In this document: positions 9,269 through 17,724 of the stretch, piece after piece
Numbering within the stretch: the first letter of the stretch is position 1
Layout of the letters: every line of letters begins with the position of its first letter
NCBI GenBank assembly: GCA_048213135.1
Contig: PS015037.1
Coordinates: 76,743-100,497 of the forward strand
Direction: 5' to 3'
Length of the DNA: 23,755 nucleotides
Source: Reclinomonas americana ATCC 50394
Lineage: Eukaryota; Jakobida; Jakobea; Jakobida
Position numbers and translations under genes: made by a program
The notes under the pieces: model-generated
The model's database searches: none
Told to the model about the DNA's origin: nothing
What the model saw: only the letters and a program-made list of their open reading frames with translations

Positions 9269-10737
9269 TCACAGTTTCGCCTGCAGCAGCGATGAAGGTA
9301 ACACTGGTGCTGGAGTTGTCCGTGTCGATCGTTCCGGTGCGCTAGCTTGCTGCTCCCCCAGCCACTTGGCAATGTCGGCCCACAGTGGTCTGCCGATCTG
9401 ATGTCAGTGCATCGTTGATAGAAGAAGTGGACGAGTGCACATAATATACGGAACTTGCTGGAGACGCGGAAGCAGTCAAAGTGACCTGCAAGTCAACGTC
9501 AGTGGAGACGCAACGGACGACGATGATGGTGACGGTGAGCAGACCAATGTGCTTGAGGTTGTATGACGACGGGTCAATGTGCCGACGATCAACGAAGGAT
9601 GAGTGGCGATACACCTCTGCCGCGAGCGGGTGAGCAAGCTGAGTGCTGGCAGCATATTTCACGAAATGCATACCGTACGCCAACGAGTCCGCGGCCTCCT
9701 TGGGGCAGTATGCCTGGTCGTCGGTGAAGGACAGTGACAGAATCGGGGCACGGATCTGCTGGTATGCACTCCACTGGCGCATGTGGTTCGGGCGGAACAT
9801 GTACCTGGTGAGCAAGCGATGCCTGAGTGAGTTGTCCACGACAAAGTACGGAGGCATCACGCACTGTGGATGGCGGCCCCAGTGCGTCCACTGTTGCATC
9901 ACGCCAGCTGGCAGCGACTGCATGCAAGATGAGAGACTTGCCTGCCTGACCTGCAGCGTGGCGATGGACAACTCACCTCGCCCATGCCGATGAGATGCGA
10001 CGGAAAGTACCCGTACACGCGCGTCAACAGCGGTCCCCAGATGTACCACAGTATGGAAAGCGATACCCGACTACGTGTCGAGTCAGCGCACGATCGCACG
10101 CAGCGTGCAGGCGATCGCGAAAACGCAACTGCAGACTCCACGGCCAGTTTCGCAGCGCGCCGACCTGCGCAGCCACGAGGACCACCGCTGCACGGATCGA
10201 GCTCAGTCGAGGCACGCATACAAGCAAGCACCAAACACACAGTCTCACCGTCCACGCGGCTCGCCAGCTCCGGTCGCAACATGCCAATGATCTGCCCGCC
10301 GAGCGAGTGACCGACCACATCGAACCGTCGCGCCTGCACGCTCTCCAAGCAGAAGTGGGCCATCGCCGACAGATCGATGTGTCCCCACGTACTCAGCGAC
10401 GCCGAAAAGCCGCGCAGGTTGACGGGCGATCCCTATTCACAGCTGGCGCGTGAGCAACAACAACAGCGCGGAGTTGGCATCGGGGTTGACGGGAAGACCT
10501 CCTTCTGTGGTCGCCTGCTCGGCGGCACACTCCCACCAATGCCACGGTAATCGAACAGCACCACCGTCGCTCCATGCTCACGACACAAGTACTCCGCAAA
10601 GGCCGCATAGAACCGCGTACCGCGGACTCCAATGGCGGGAACGCACAACACGCAGTGATCGCGCAGTGACAACCACCCATCGCCGCCACTGGTGTTCGTG
10701 TACTGCACACCCGTCAGCGTGAATCCATCGTCAGCGA
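9269..10737 (-). CDS. COG4757-type alpha/beta hydrolase (5' end in gap)
   Basis: A predicted serine hydrolase of the COG4757 type, which I know mainly from bacteria; the substrate is unknown. Exons on the minus strand: 10737-10499, 10432-10249, 10187-10100, 10070-9977, 9917-9545, 9485-9466 and 9397-9269, all in phase, about 374 residues visible. Order of motifs: ADDGFTLTGVQY, VPAIGVRGTRFYAAFAEYL, VLFDYRGIGGS, WGHIDLSAMAHF, the elbow VGHSLGGQ (Ser codon 10306-10304), VVLVAAQVGALRNWP, WYIWGPLLTRVYGYFP, LPAGVMQQWTHWGRHP, APILSLSFTDDQ (acid), KHIGHFDCF (His codon 9483-9481) and PLWADIAKWLG. An insert precedes the His block. The 10071-10099 intron is only 29 nt. The 9466-9485 exon is only 20 nt, chosen because it restores the family's spacing after the His. 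The first residues lie in the 20-N gap. The gene converges on the GHSAG hydrolase with 38 bp between stop codons. Confidence 0.85.
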
Positions 10738-10757
10738 NNNNNNNNNNNNNNNNNNNN
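10738..10757. other. Assembly gap, 20 N, between two divergent genes
   Basis: The N-termini of the COG4757 hydrolase and of the phosphatase both fall here. A real 20-bp gap cannot hold two first exons and two promoters, so the length is nominal. Confidence 0.85.
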
Positions 10758-10823
10758 ATGCGCAGAACTTTTGTTGACTTGTTGTTTTCTTCGTTGGCTC
10801 AACATGTGGGCGCGTGATGGCAG

Positions 10824-12868
10824 GTGTTTGGCGACATTCACGGCCAGTTTCCTGATCTGCTCGAGTTCTTCACCACATACGGATCGCCCAATCACCGCAC
10901 TGGCGACATTCGCTTCGTCAACTATGTGTTTGTGGGAGACTTTGTGGATCGCGGTCGGTACTCGCTGGAGGTCATCGTGCTGCTGTTTGCGTTGAAGCTG
11001 CGGCATCCGGAGCGTGTGTGTTTGGTGCGCGGCAACCACGAGGACCGACTGATCAATGAGGTGGGTGCGAGAGTCTTGGATGGCCGATGCCACCATCGTC
11101 TGTGCAAGTATACTGAGCGCTTGCGGTGGTGTTGTTGTTGTTCGCAGGCGTACGGTTTCCTCGACGAATGCCGAGAGCGACTGGGCGAGCAGGTCGGTGA
11201 AGATGTGTGGAACATGTACAATGAGGCGTTTGACTGGCTGCCACTTGCGTGCACGTGCGTACCGCCTCACCACTCTGTTGTTGCTGCTGTTGCCAACTGA
11301 CGTGCAACACACAGAATCGAGCAAAAGATTTTGTGCATCCACGGCGGCATTGGTGGCTCGATTCATCATCTGGGCCAACTGCAAAACATCAAGAAACCAA
11401 TAGAGGTGCCAGAGGACATTGAGTGCGAACAAGATCGGATCATCATCGATGCGCTGTGGAGCGACCCGACGGAACACGATCGCGTGCATGGTGTACATCC
11501 GAACCTGCGTGGTGACAACATTGTGGCCTACGGCCCCGACCGCGTCAAGCAATTCTGTCGCGACAACGGGTTGGACCTCATCTTGCGTGCGCATGAATGT
11601 GTGGACGGCGGATACGAGTTCTTTGCCGATGGTCACTTGATCACCATTTTCTCGGCTACCAATTACTGCGGCAGGTGTGTGAGGCGTGCGGGTGGCAAGT
11701 CGGTGGCATGTTGCTCATCTAATGCCCTTTTTCGCAGATACGAAAACAACGGTGCGATTGCCGAGATCACACTGGAGGGACGTGGTCAGGCCATCAAGGT
11801 CCGACAGAAGGTAATCAGCGCCAAGTCCGCCGAGGAGGCGGCCAGAAGGTGGAATGCAACGCAGTTCAGGCCGCCAACGCCACCGCGTGGGCACGGCAAG
11901 AGGAGTCCTCGCGACGAGGTTGACGACGAGGTCTACGAGAAGAGGGTGTGTATAGTTTGTGTGTGTGATCGACTGTCGTTTCTGCTGTCAATGCTCACCG
12001 TGCATCTCGTGGTCAGTTACCCAAGGTGTCTGCATTGTCGCTGGACGAGTCACCACCGTCGCCACCAAAGCGACAGGGAAGCACCGCTCCGTTGCGGAAT
12101 CGCTTCTCCAATCAGGGTGGTGCGAATGGCGCCGGTGGCAGTGGAGCGCTCGTGGGCGGCAGTGGTGTGGCGCAGAGGTACGGCACTGTGCCCCCCCGCG
12201 CATGTTGTTGATTGTGTCGCCGTTGCTCATGTGACGCCCACCCCCACAGTTCACCCGGGATGATGCACCAGAGCGAGCGCATGACGACCATGCTGTCGCG
12301 TGGCGGAGGTGTTGGACCGTCGTCTCCTGCCCCTGTACCCAATGTCAAGTACGCCGGCGAGTATTTCCCGCCCGAGGTGGAGCAGTTCTTGCGAGTATCC
12401 GAGGTGTCGGCCGAGCGCATTGGCCATGTTGCGTGCATGGTAGACAGAGGGAGGGGGAGGAAGGGAGAGAGAGAAGAAGGGAGGAGGGAGGGAGGGAAAG
12501 GGAGAGAGAGATAAGAAAGAGATATGAGTATGTGTGTGTTAGACAGCGTGCGGGGGGCAGTGGGGTTTTGTGTCGGTGCCCCATCGCTCACGCATTCTCA
12601 ACAGGCGCGAGAGCTGTACGACGTCGCGCTGCGGGACGAGCCGGTTGCTGTGCGGGAACAGGGTCTCAATGAGGCACAGTTCACCAATCTGTTGGTGGAG
12701 TTGGGCGCCAATCGTCACTACTGCCGTCAGGTTTGTCGGATGGCATTGTTCGGAGGGGGAGATGTTTTGTCGCTCACATGAACTGTGTTGATGCTCCAGT
12801 ACTTCAAGGCGTTTGGTGGCATAACAACAGGTCGCGTCAATTTCGCGCAAATGGTGGCTGGCCTGGTG
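10824..12868 (+). CDS. PPKL/BSU1-like Ser/Thr protein phosphatase with C-terminal EF-hand-like region (partial)
   Basis: A PPP-family metallophosphatase that removes phosphate from Ser/Thr. Exons: 10824-11060, 11148-11248, 11315-11674, 11738-11945, 12017-12177, 12250-12439, 12605-12730 and 12800-12868, all in phase. Metal and catalytic motifs in order: VFGDIHGQ, GDFVDRG, RGNHED, IHGGIGGS, LWSDPTEHD, LRAHECVDGG and IFSATNYCG. The PTEHD block, the AHECV block and Thr in SATNYCG are typical of the Kelch-repeat (PPKL/BSL) branch; PP1 has SAPNYCG. The Kelch N-terminus is not visible and must lie in or beyond the 10738 gap. A Ser/Pro/Gly-rich linker follows. FTNLLVELGANRHYC and YFKAFGGITTGRVNFAQM then resemble an EF-hand helix pair without clear Ca ligands. 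The gene runs into the 12920 gap. The fold and activity are sure, the subfamily likely, the EF-hand tentative. Confidence 0.85.
12447..12502 (+). repeat. G-rich polypurine tract in a phosphatase intron
   Basis: The intron 12440-12604 carries an almost pure purine tract. Five GGG runs at 12479, 12486, 12490, 12494 and 12500 are spaced 1-4 nt apart, matching a G-quadruplex pattern on the transcribed RNA. Confidence 0.6.
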
Positions 12869-12919
12869 GTGCGTGCTGTGCATTCCTCTCTCAAGCCAGG
12901 CGTGGGGATAGTTCGTTCC

Positions 12920-13676
12920 NNNNNNNNNNNNNNNNNNNNNNNNNNNNNNNNNNNNNNNNNNNNNNNNNNNNNNNNNNNNNNNNNNNNNNNNNNNNNNNNN
13001 NNNNNNNNNNNNNNNNNNNNNNNNNNNNNNNNNNNNNNNNNNNNNNNNNNNNNNNNNNNNNNNNNNNNNNNNNNNNNNNNNNNNNNNNNNNNNNNNNNNN
13101 NNNNNNNNNNNNNNNNNNNNNNNNNNNNNNNNNNNNNNNNNNNNNNNNNNNNNNNNNNNNNNNNNNNNNNNNNNNNNNNNNNNNNNNNNNNNNNNNNNNN
13201 NNNNNNNNNNNNNNNNNNNNNNNNNNNNNNNNNNNNNNNNNNNNNNNNNNNNNNNNNNNNNNNNNNNNNNNNNNNNNNNNNNNNNNNNNNNNNNNNNNNN
13301 NNNNNNNNNNNNNNNNNNNNNNNNNNNNNNNNNNNNNNNNNNNNNNNNNNNNNNNNNNNNNNNNNNNNNNNNNNNNNNNNNNNNNNNNNNNNNNNNNNNN
13401 NNNNNNNNNNNNNNNNNNNNNNNNNNNNNNNNNNNNNNNNNNNNNNNNNNNNNNNNNNNNNNNNNNNNNNNNNNNNNNNNNNNNNNNNNNNNNNNNNNNN
13501 NNNNNNNNNNNNNNNNNNNNNNNNNNNNNNNNNNNNNNNNNNNNNNNNNNNNNNNNNNNNNNNNNNNNNNNNNNNNNNNNNNNNNNNNNNNNNNNNNNNN
13601 NNNNNNNNNNNNNNNNNNNNNNNNNNNNNNNNNNNNNNNNNNNNNNNNNNNNNNNNNNNNNNNNNNNNNNNNNNNN
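12920..13676. other. Assembly gap, 757 N, between the phosphatase and thioredoxin-like genes
   Basis: It hides the 3' end of the plus-strand phosphatase and the 3' part of the minus-strand thioredoxin-like gene, which therefore converge here. Confidence 0.9.
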
Positions 13677-13725
13677 GAAGAAGAAGAAGAAGAAGAAGAA
13701 GAAGGAGGAGGAGGAGGAGGAAGAG
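13677..13725. repeat. (GAA)n(GAG)n microsatellite
   Basis: About nine GAA units pass into GAG/GGA units. It lies just inside the minus-strand intron that begins at 13742, where it reads as a polypyrimidine tract. It borders the gap, and the repeat probably caused the assembly break. Confidence 0.8.
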
Positions 13726-13742
13726 AGACAAGTGGCACTCAC

Positions 13743-14292
13743 CCAGTAGAAGAGAAAGAGGGGCTTGGAGTGCCCTATCCGCTCCGTCAACATCGTGACC
13801 AGCTCACGCTCCACCGGCCTCAACCCGCCCTCCACCTTGGACGCCGTCTCCACCGCCGTCTCACAGGCGATCTGTGCATACGTGGATGGTGAGCAACGAG
13901 ACAGCTCACAGAGAGACACAGAGAGACAGAGAGACACACACACCTTCAGCATACGAAAGTTGATCGATTGGCAGTCGGACTTGGTGTACCAGGCACGGAA
14001 CGACGGCGCAATCACCTTGCTCGATCCTTTCATGCATGAAATGAACGAGAAAATCAGCATTCATCTCACTCTCTCTCACACTGGTATTTGCACACTAACC
14101 TGCCCACTGCGTGTACACCTCCAGCAGAGTCACTGCATTGCCGTCGTCGGCATCGGCACGCAGGCGGTCGCACAGAGGCAGCAAAGAGTCGCACTCAACA
14201 TGCACCTGTATGAGAGAGATAGAGTGAGAGAAGGACACAGAGAGAGAAAGCGACGGGAGAGAACGCACCTCGACATCCTTCTTTGGTGGCAT
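13743..14292 (-). CDS. Thioredoxin-like protein with degenerate active site (WAGSS), dynein-associated type (partial)
   Basis: Exons 14292-14269, 14205-14100, 14026-13944 and 13871-13743 join in phase (113 residues); the gene continues into the gap. It starts MPPKKDVEV, like the N-termini of axonemal thioredoxins and TXNDC3/NME8. The domain shows the strand VTLLEVYTQW, then AGSSK where active thioredoxins have CGPCK, then helix VIAPSFRAWY. The strand INFRMLKIA and, after an insert of about 25 residues (EGGLRPVERELVTMLTERI), KPLFLFYW follow; the KP pair matches the cis-Pro loop. Both active-site cysteines are absent, so no redox activity is expected and a structural role is more likely. The acceptor of exon 3 (AAAG) is weak, but the phase is right. 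It diverges from the gene at 14428. The dynein link is inference from the start and the Trx core; NDPK domains, if any, would be in the gap. Confidence 0.65.
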
Positions 14293-14427
14293 CTTCTTGT
14301 TTGAGGGAGGAGGAAGCACGCAGTCAGGCAAAAGGTGAACTGTCCCTTGGTGTCGTAAACGCGCGCGAGCGGGATTGGCGGGAATGCATTGTACCTACAT
14401 ATTTTGTCGCGTTTGTTGCCACGCACG
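14293..14427. promoter_or_regulatory. 135-bp divergent spacer between the thioredoxin-like and beta-grasp genes
   Basis: Two start codons face away from each other across only 135 bp, so the promoters must be shared or overlapping. No TATA box is evident. Confidence 0.45.
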
Positions 14428-16209
14428 ATGTCTCTCTCACCATCGCTCCTCGACAAGCGTCGCATCACGGTTCGTCTCACCTTTGCAGTGTCTTGCTCTT
14501 TCTCTGTCTGCATTCATGTGTGTTGTGCGTGTGTTTTTCCTAATGTCACGAGCGACTCTCTCACGCGCGCGCACTCACCGCCCACGCCCGCACGCACGCA
14601 CCACAGGTCATCTACCGCCAGCAGGCGCAGACTGTCAGCTGGTACCCCGATGCCAGCCCCGCTGGTATGCACTGTGCTTTGCCGATTCTATAAGTGTGTT
14701 GCGCGGTAAGATGGTGCCATGTCGACTCACCACGAGCCCTCTCTCTTGCGTTTTGCGTTTGCGTGCAGAGATTGAGCGCCTGGTTCGTCAGGTGTTTGAC
14801 ATCCCCGCGCACCACTCGATCCTCCTGCGCGATCTCGATGGAGACGCGGTCGTGGTGTCGCCCAACGTTTCGTGCCCATCGCATTCTTCCGTGCGCGCGC
14901 GTGTGTGTGTGCGATGCATCATGCTTGTTCTTCTCACAGCTGCCGAGCAACCGCACCTTCTCGCTCACCGTGGACGATACCTATCTGCGCCCGTCGTCGC
15001 CTTGTTGCGTCTGCGTCTGCATTGGTGTCTCCAGGGTGTCGCTGACGTGTGCATGCATTGCAGATCGCTCGACCACGCTGAGCGCCAGCTACTCGTCGCC
15101 ATCGCGCACGTCGCCGTTCCGCTCGTCGTCGCCGGTCCTGTCCCGCTCGGCCGCCTCGCCGTTCCGCTCCTCGTCGCCGCTGCGCTGTTGCGTCTTTCGT
15201 TTTTCTCTACTGCTTCCTNNNNNNNNNNNNNNNNNNNNNNNNNNNNNNNNNNNNNNNNNNNNNNNNNNNNNNNNNNNNNNNNNNNNNNNNNNNNNNNNNN
15301 NNNNNNNNNNNNNNNNNNNNNNNNNNNNNNNNNNNNNNNNNNNNNNNNNNNNNNNNNNNNNNNNNNNNNNNNNNNNNNNNNNNNNNNNNNNNNNNNNNNN
15401 NNNNNNNNNNNNNNNNNNNNNNNNNNNNNNNNNNNNNNNNNNNNNNNNNNNNNNNNNNNNNNNNNNNNNNNNNNNNNNNNNNNNNNNNNNNNNNNNNNNN
15501 NNNNNNNNNNNNNNNNNNNNNNNNNNNNNNNNNNNNNNNNNNNNNNNNNNNNNNNNNNNNNNNNNNNNNNNNNNNNNNNNNNNNNNNNNNNNNNNNNNNN
15601 NNNNNNNNNNNNNNNNNNNNNNNNNNNNNNNNNNNNNNNNNNNNNNNNNNNNNNNNNNNNNNNNNNNNNNNNNNNNNNNNNNNNNNNNNNNNNNNNNNNN
15701 NNNNNNNNNNNNNNNNNNNNNNNNNNNNNNNNNNNNNNNNNNNNNNNNNNNNNNNNNNNNNNNNNNNNNNNNNNNNNNNNNNNNNNNNNNNNNNNNNNNN
15801 NNNNNNNNNNNNNNNNNNNNNNNNNNNNNNNNNNNNNNNNNNNNNNNNNNNNNNNNNNNNNNNNNNNNNNNNNNNNNNNNNNNTGGAGCGTGCGGCCTGC
15901 TGTCGACTCGTCGGCGGGATGAGGTCGATCGCATCCTCAACGGTGCGCTGTCGGCGTACATGGACGCGGTCCGCGAGCTCGGACGTCGTGGCAACTTTGA
16001 TTTGGTGGTGTCGATGGAGGCCGGCTTTGCACGCGAGGCGCTGCGGGCTGCCTACACCGAGACCATCAACGTCATCCAGCAGATCATCCACGAGAAGATC
16101 AAGGAGGCCGAGATCTACACTCGGTGAGTTTAGCGGACGCGCGCCGTGCCGGAGTGGGTGTGGAGTGGAACTGACGAGGGGCATCTGCGTGCGCAGTGAC
16201 GCATACTAA
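14428..16209 (+). CDS. Hypothetical protein with possible ubiquitin-like (beta-grasp) N-terminus and SPFRSSSP repeats
   Basis: Family not recognised. Exons 14428-14469, 14607-14664, 14769-14866, 14940-15003 and 15064 to about 15186 join in phase, then a 665-N gap. The last exons are 15884-16123 and 16197-16209 (stop at 16207-16209). The N-terminus alternates short strands and a helix: MSLSPSLLDKRRITVIYRQQ, SWYPDASPAEIERLVRQVF, HHSILLRDLDGDAVVVSP. The ILLRDLDGDAVVV pattern resembles PB1, CIDE-N and other ubiquitin-like folds; this is a structural guess. A Ser/Pro/Arg-rich region holds two SPFRSSSP copies. The C-terminus is helical (DEVDRILNGALSAYMDAV, then NVIQQIIHEKIKEAEIYTRDAY). The last exon adds only four residues. 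The gene converges on the H2A gene. Confidence 0.6.
15219..15883. other. Assembly gap, 665 N, inside the beta-grasp protein gene
   Basis: It splits the Ser/Pro/Arg-rich repeat exon from the helical C-terminal exon, so the full length of this protein cannot be given. Confidence 0.9.
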
Positions 16210-16614
16210 GGAACGACGATGGATTGCACACTGCGGCGTGGGCACAGGGGGAGAGAGGAGAGTGATGAGAGCATTCCAGTGTACTTCTTTTGAGTAACGT
16301 CGATCAGCTGGGCACCTGTCCATGAACAATGACATAAGGAGAGGAGGAACAGCGAGGCTGTTCTTTTGGTTTCCAAGTGGGGGGTTTGGCGTTCAGAAAA
16401 CGCCGTGGGAGAAAAAGAGAGAGAAGAGGGCAGGAGATGCAAGGCAGGCCATAATGAGATAAGAGCCATGCCTGCCTCCCGCCCACTCCACAGCAGAAGT
16501 GGACCCGCGCGACACATTGGCACACGCCGGCCCACGACCACCACCACCAAGTCACCGCCGGGAGCGGCGGTGACCTGGTGGGTTTGTTGCAGCAGAGGTG
16601 CAGGTGGGAGGAGC
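16210..16614. other. Convergent spacer between the beta-grasp gene and H2A
   Basis: The stretch lies between two stop codons. Apart from the hairpin at 16544-16581 (listed separately) I see only GA-rich sequence around 16330-16440. There is no AATAAA on the plus strand and no TTTATT, its minus-strand equivalent. Confidence 0.5.
16544..16581 (-). terminator. Strong hairpin 34 nt after the H2A stop codon
   Basis: The left arm GTCACCGCCG (16551-16560) pairs perfectly with CGGCGGTGAC (16565-16574) around a 4-nt loop. After one mismatch (16550/16575), six more pairs extend it to 16544/16581, so 16 of 17 pairs form. Position and loop size resemble the metazoan histone mRNA 3' stem-loop. Sequence and stem length do not match its 6-bp consensus, so a role in histone 3'-end formation is inference. 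Confidence 0.5.
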
Positions 16615-17115
16615 TTACTGCTCGCCCTCGCCCTTGCCCTTCTTCTTGGGCAGCAGCGAGCCGTGGATGTGCGGAATGACACCACCCTGGGCAATGGTGA
16701 CGTTCTTCAGCAGCTTGTTGAGCTCCTCGTCGTTGCGGACGGCCAGCTGGATGTGGCGCGGCACAATGCGCGACTTCTTGTTGTCGCGAGCGGCGTTGCC
16801 GGCGAGCTCGAGAATCTCAGCCGCCAGGTACTCCAGCACGGCGGCCAGGTACACGGGGGCGCCAGCGCCAATGCGCTCGGCGTAGTTGCCCGACTTGAGG
16901 AAACGAGCCAGGCGACCGACAGGGAACTGCAGGCCGGCACGAGCAGAGCGCGAGATGGCCTGGAGAGAGAGAGAGAGAACTGTTGTCAGCAACACTGTGC
17001 GCACACACCATCACCACCACACACAAACCTTCGACTTGCTCTTGTTGCCGCCAATGATCTTGGCACCCTCCTCCACCACAGCCTTCATGGTCTTGGTCGC
17101 ACGCACAGACGCCAT
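16615..17115 (-). CDS. H2A: Histone H2A, intron-containing, atypical N-terminal tail
   Basis: H2A pairs with H2B in the nucleosome core. Two exons join in phase 0: 17115-17029 (29 residues) and 16959-16615 (114 residues plus TAA), 143 residues in all. The fold is intact: [76 protein letters not shown] and [12 protein letters not shown]. The acidic-patch residues are present in [13 protein letters not shown] and NDEEL. The tail ([17 protein letters not shown]...) lacks the usual SGRGK start, is longer than normal and contains EE. The segment after GGV reads [17 protein letters not shown] is as in H2A.Z, whereas LLPKK is as in canonical H2A. No C-terminal SQ motif of H2A.X is seen. The gene diverges from akirin across 609 bp. 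Confidence 0.95.
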
Positions 17116-17724
17116 TTTGTTGATTGAGTTTTTCTTTGCTCACAAGCAGGTACTTGAAGAAGAATATGGGAAACACTGGGTTTCACATGCCGTCGAGCGG
17201 GAGTGCGACGCCGCCGAAGACCACCCTCTTGGGTCGTTCGAAATGATCTCCATTGGCGGGAAGCGCCGGCCAACCGACTGGAGTGGTGGGCTGCGCGACA
17301 ATGACCCGGCCGACGGACCGGGCTGTGGAGGGCGCGACGATTAACGAGAATCATGATCATGGCGCTTTTGTCTGTGCGTGTTCCTTGGCGCTCCTTCCAC
17401 AAATGGCAGTTGTGCCATCAGCAGTTGGTCCGCGTGCCTGCGCGGGAAAAAACCGGCCAATTCGCACGTTTTCTCCTCCGACGGCGCACTGCGATGCCCT
17501 GCTCTCCGCCACCACATGTGGTGAAGGTGGAGGTGGTGACGGGTGGTGACAGTGGCCGCCACGATGCGCACGCCATGCCCACACCGGAGCTAAAGATTCC
17601 AAGTCGACATCGACTGGCGAATATGCGGCAAATTCGCACATTTTGCTGATTGTTTGCGTGGAGCGTGCGCGGCGCAATCGACTTTGCCTCTTTGCCCCAT
17701 ACACACCCGACACGCACAAGAGAC
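17116..17724. promoter_or_regulatory. Divergent promoter region of H2A and akirin
   Basis: No supported exon. The region contains a 19-nt direct repeat (listed separately) with a CCAAT box in its first copy. All longer open frames here are antisense or frame shadows without family features. Confidence 0.5.
17454..17644 (+). repeat. Direct repeat CGGCMAATTCGCACRTTTT between H2A and akirin
   Basis: The copies at 17454-17472 and 17626-17644 agree at 17 of 19 positions and are 172 bp apart. The first contains CCAAT. The location in a divergent promoter suggests a shared transcription-factor site; this is inference. Confidence 0.5.

Noticed and set aside
7191-10737. The two adjacent alpha/beta hydrolases as a tandem inverted duplication
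   Set aside because: They belong to different subfamilies (GHSAG esterase versus COG4757 GHSLGG) with different motif order and no shared exon structure.
12539-14060. Long frames spanning the 757-N gap
   Set aside because: They are open only because N codons are not stops. The real exons on either side belong to two genes on opposite strands.
16615-17115. H2A gene considered as H2A.Z or H2A.X
   Set aside because: The core ([16 protein letters not shown]) is canonical-like and there is no C-terminal SQ motif. Only the IPHIH part is H2A.Z-like.
17225-17250. GTCGTTCGAAAT resembling a tRNA B box
   Set aside because: No matching A box, acceptor stem or cloverleaf can be built around it.
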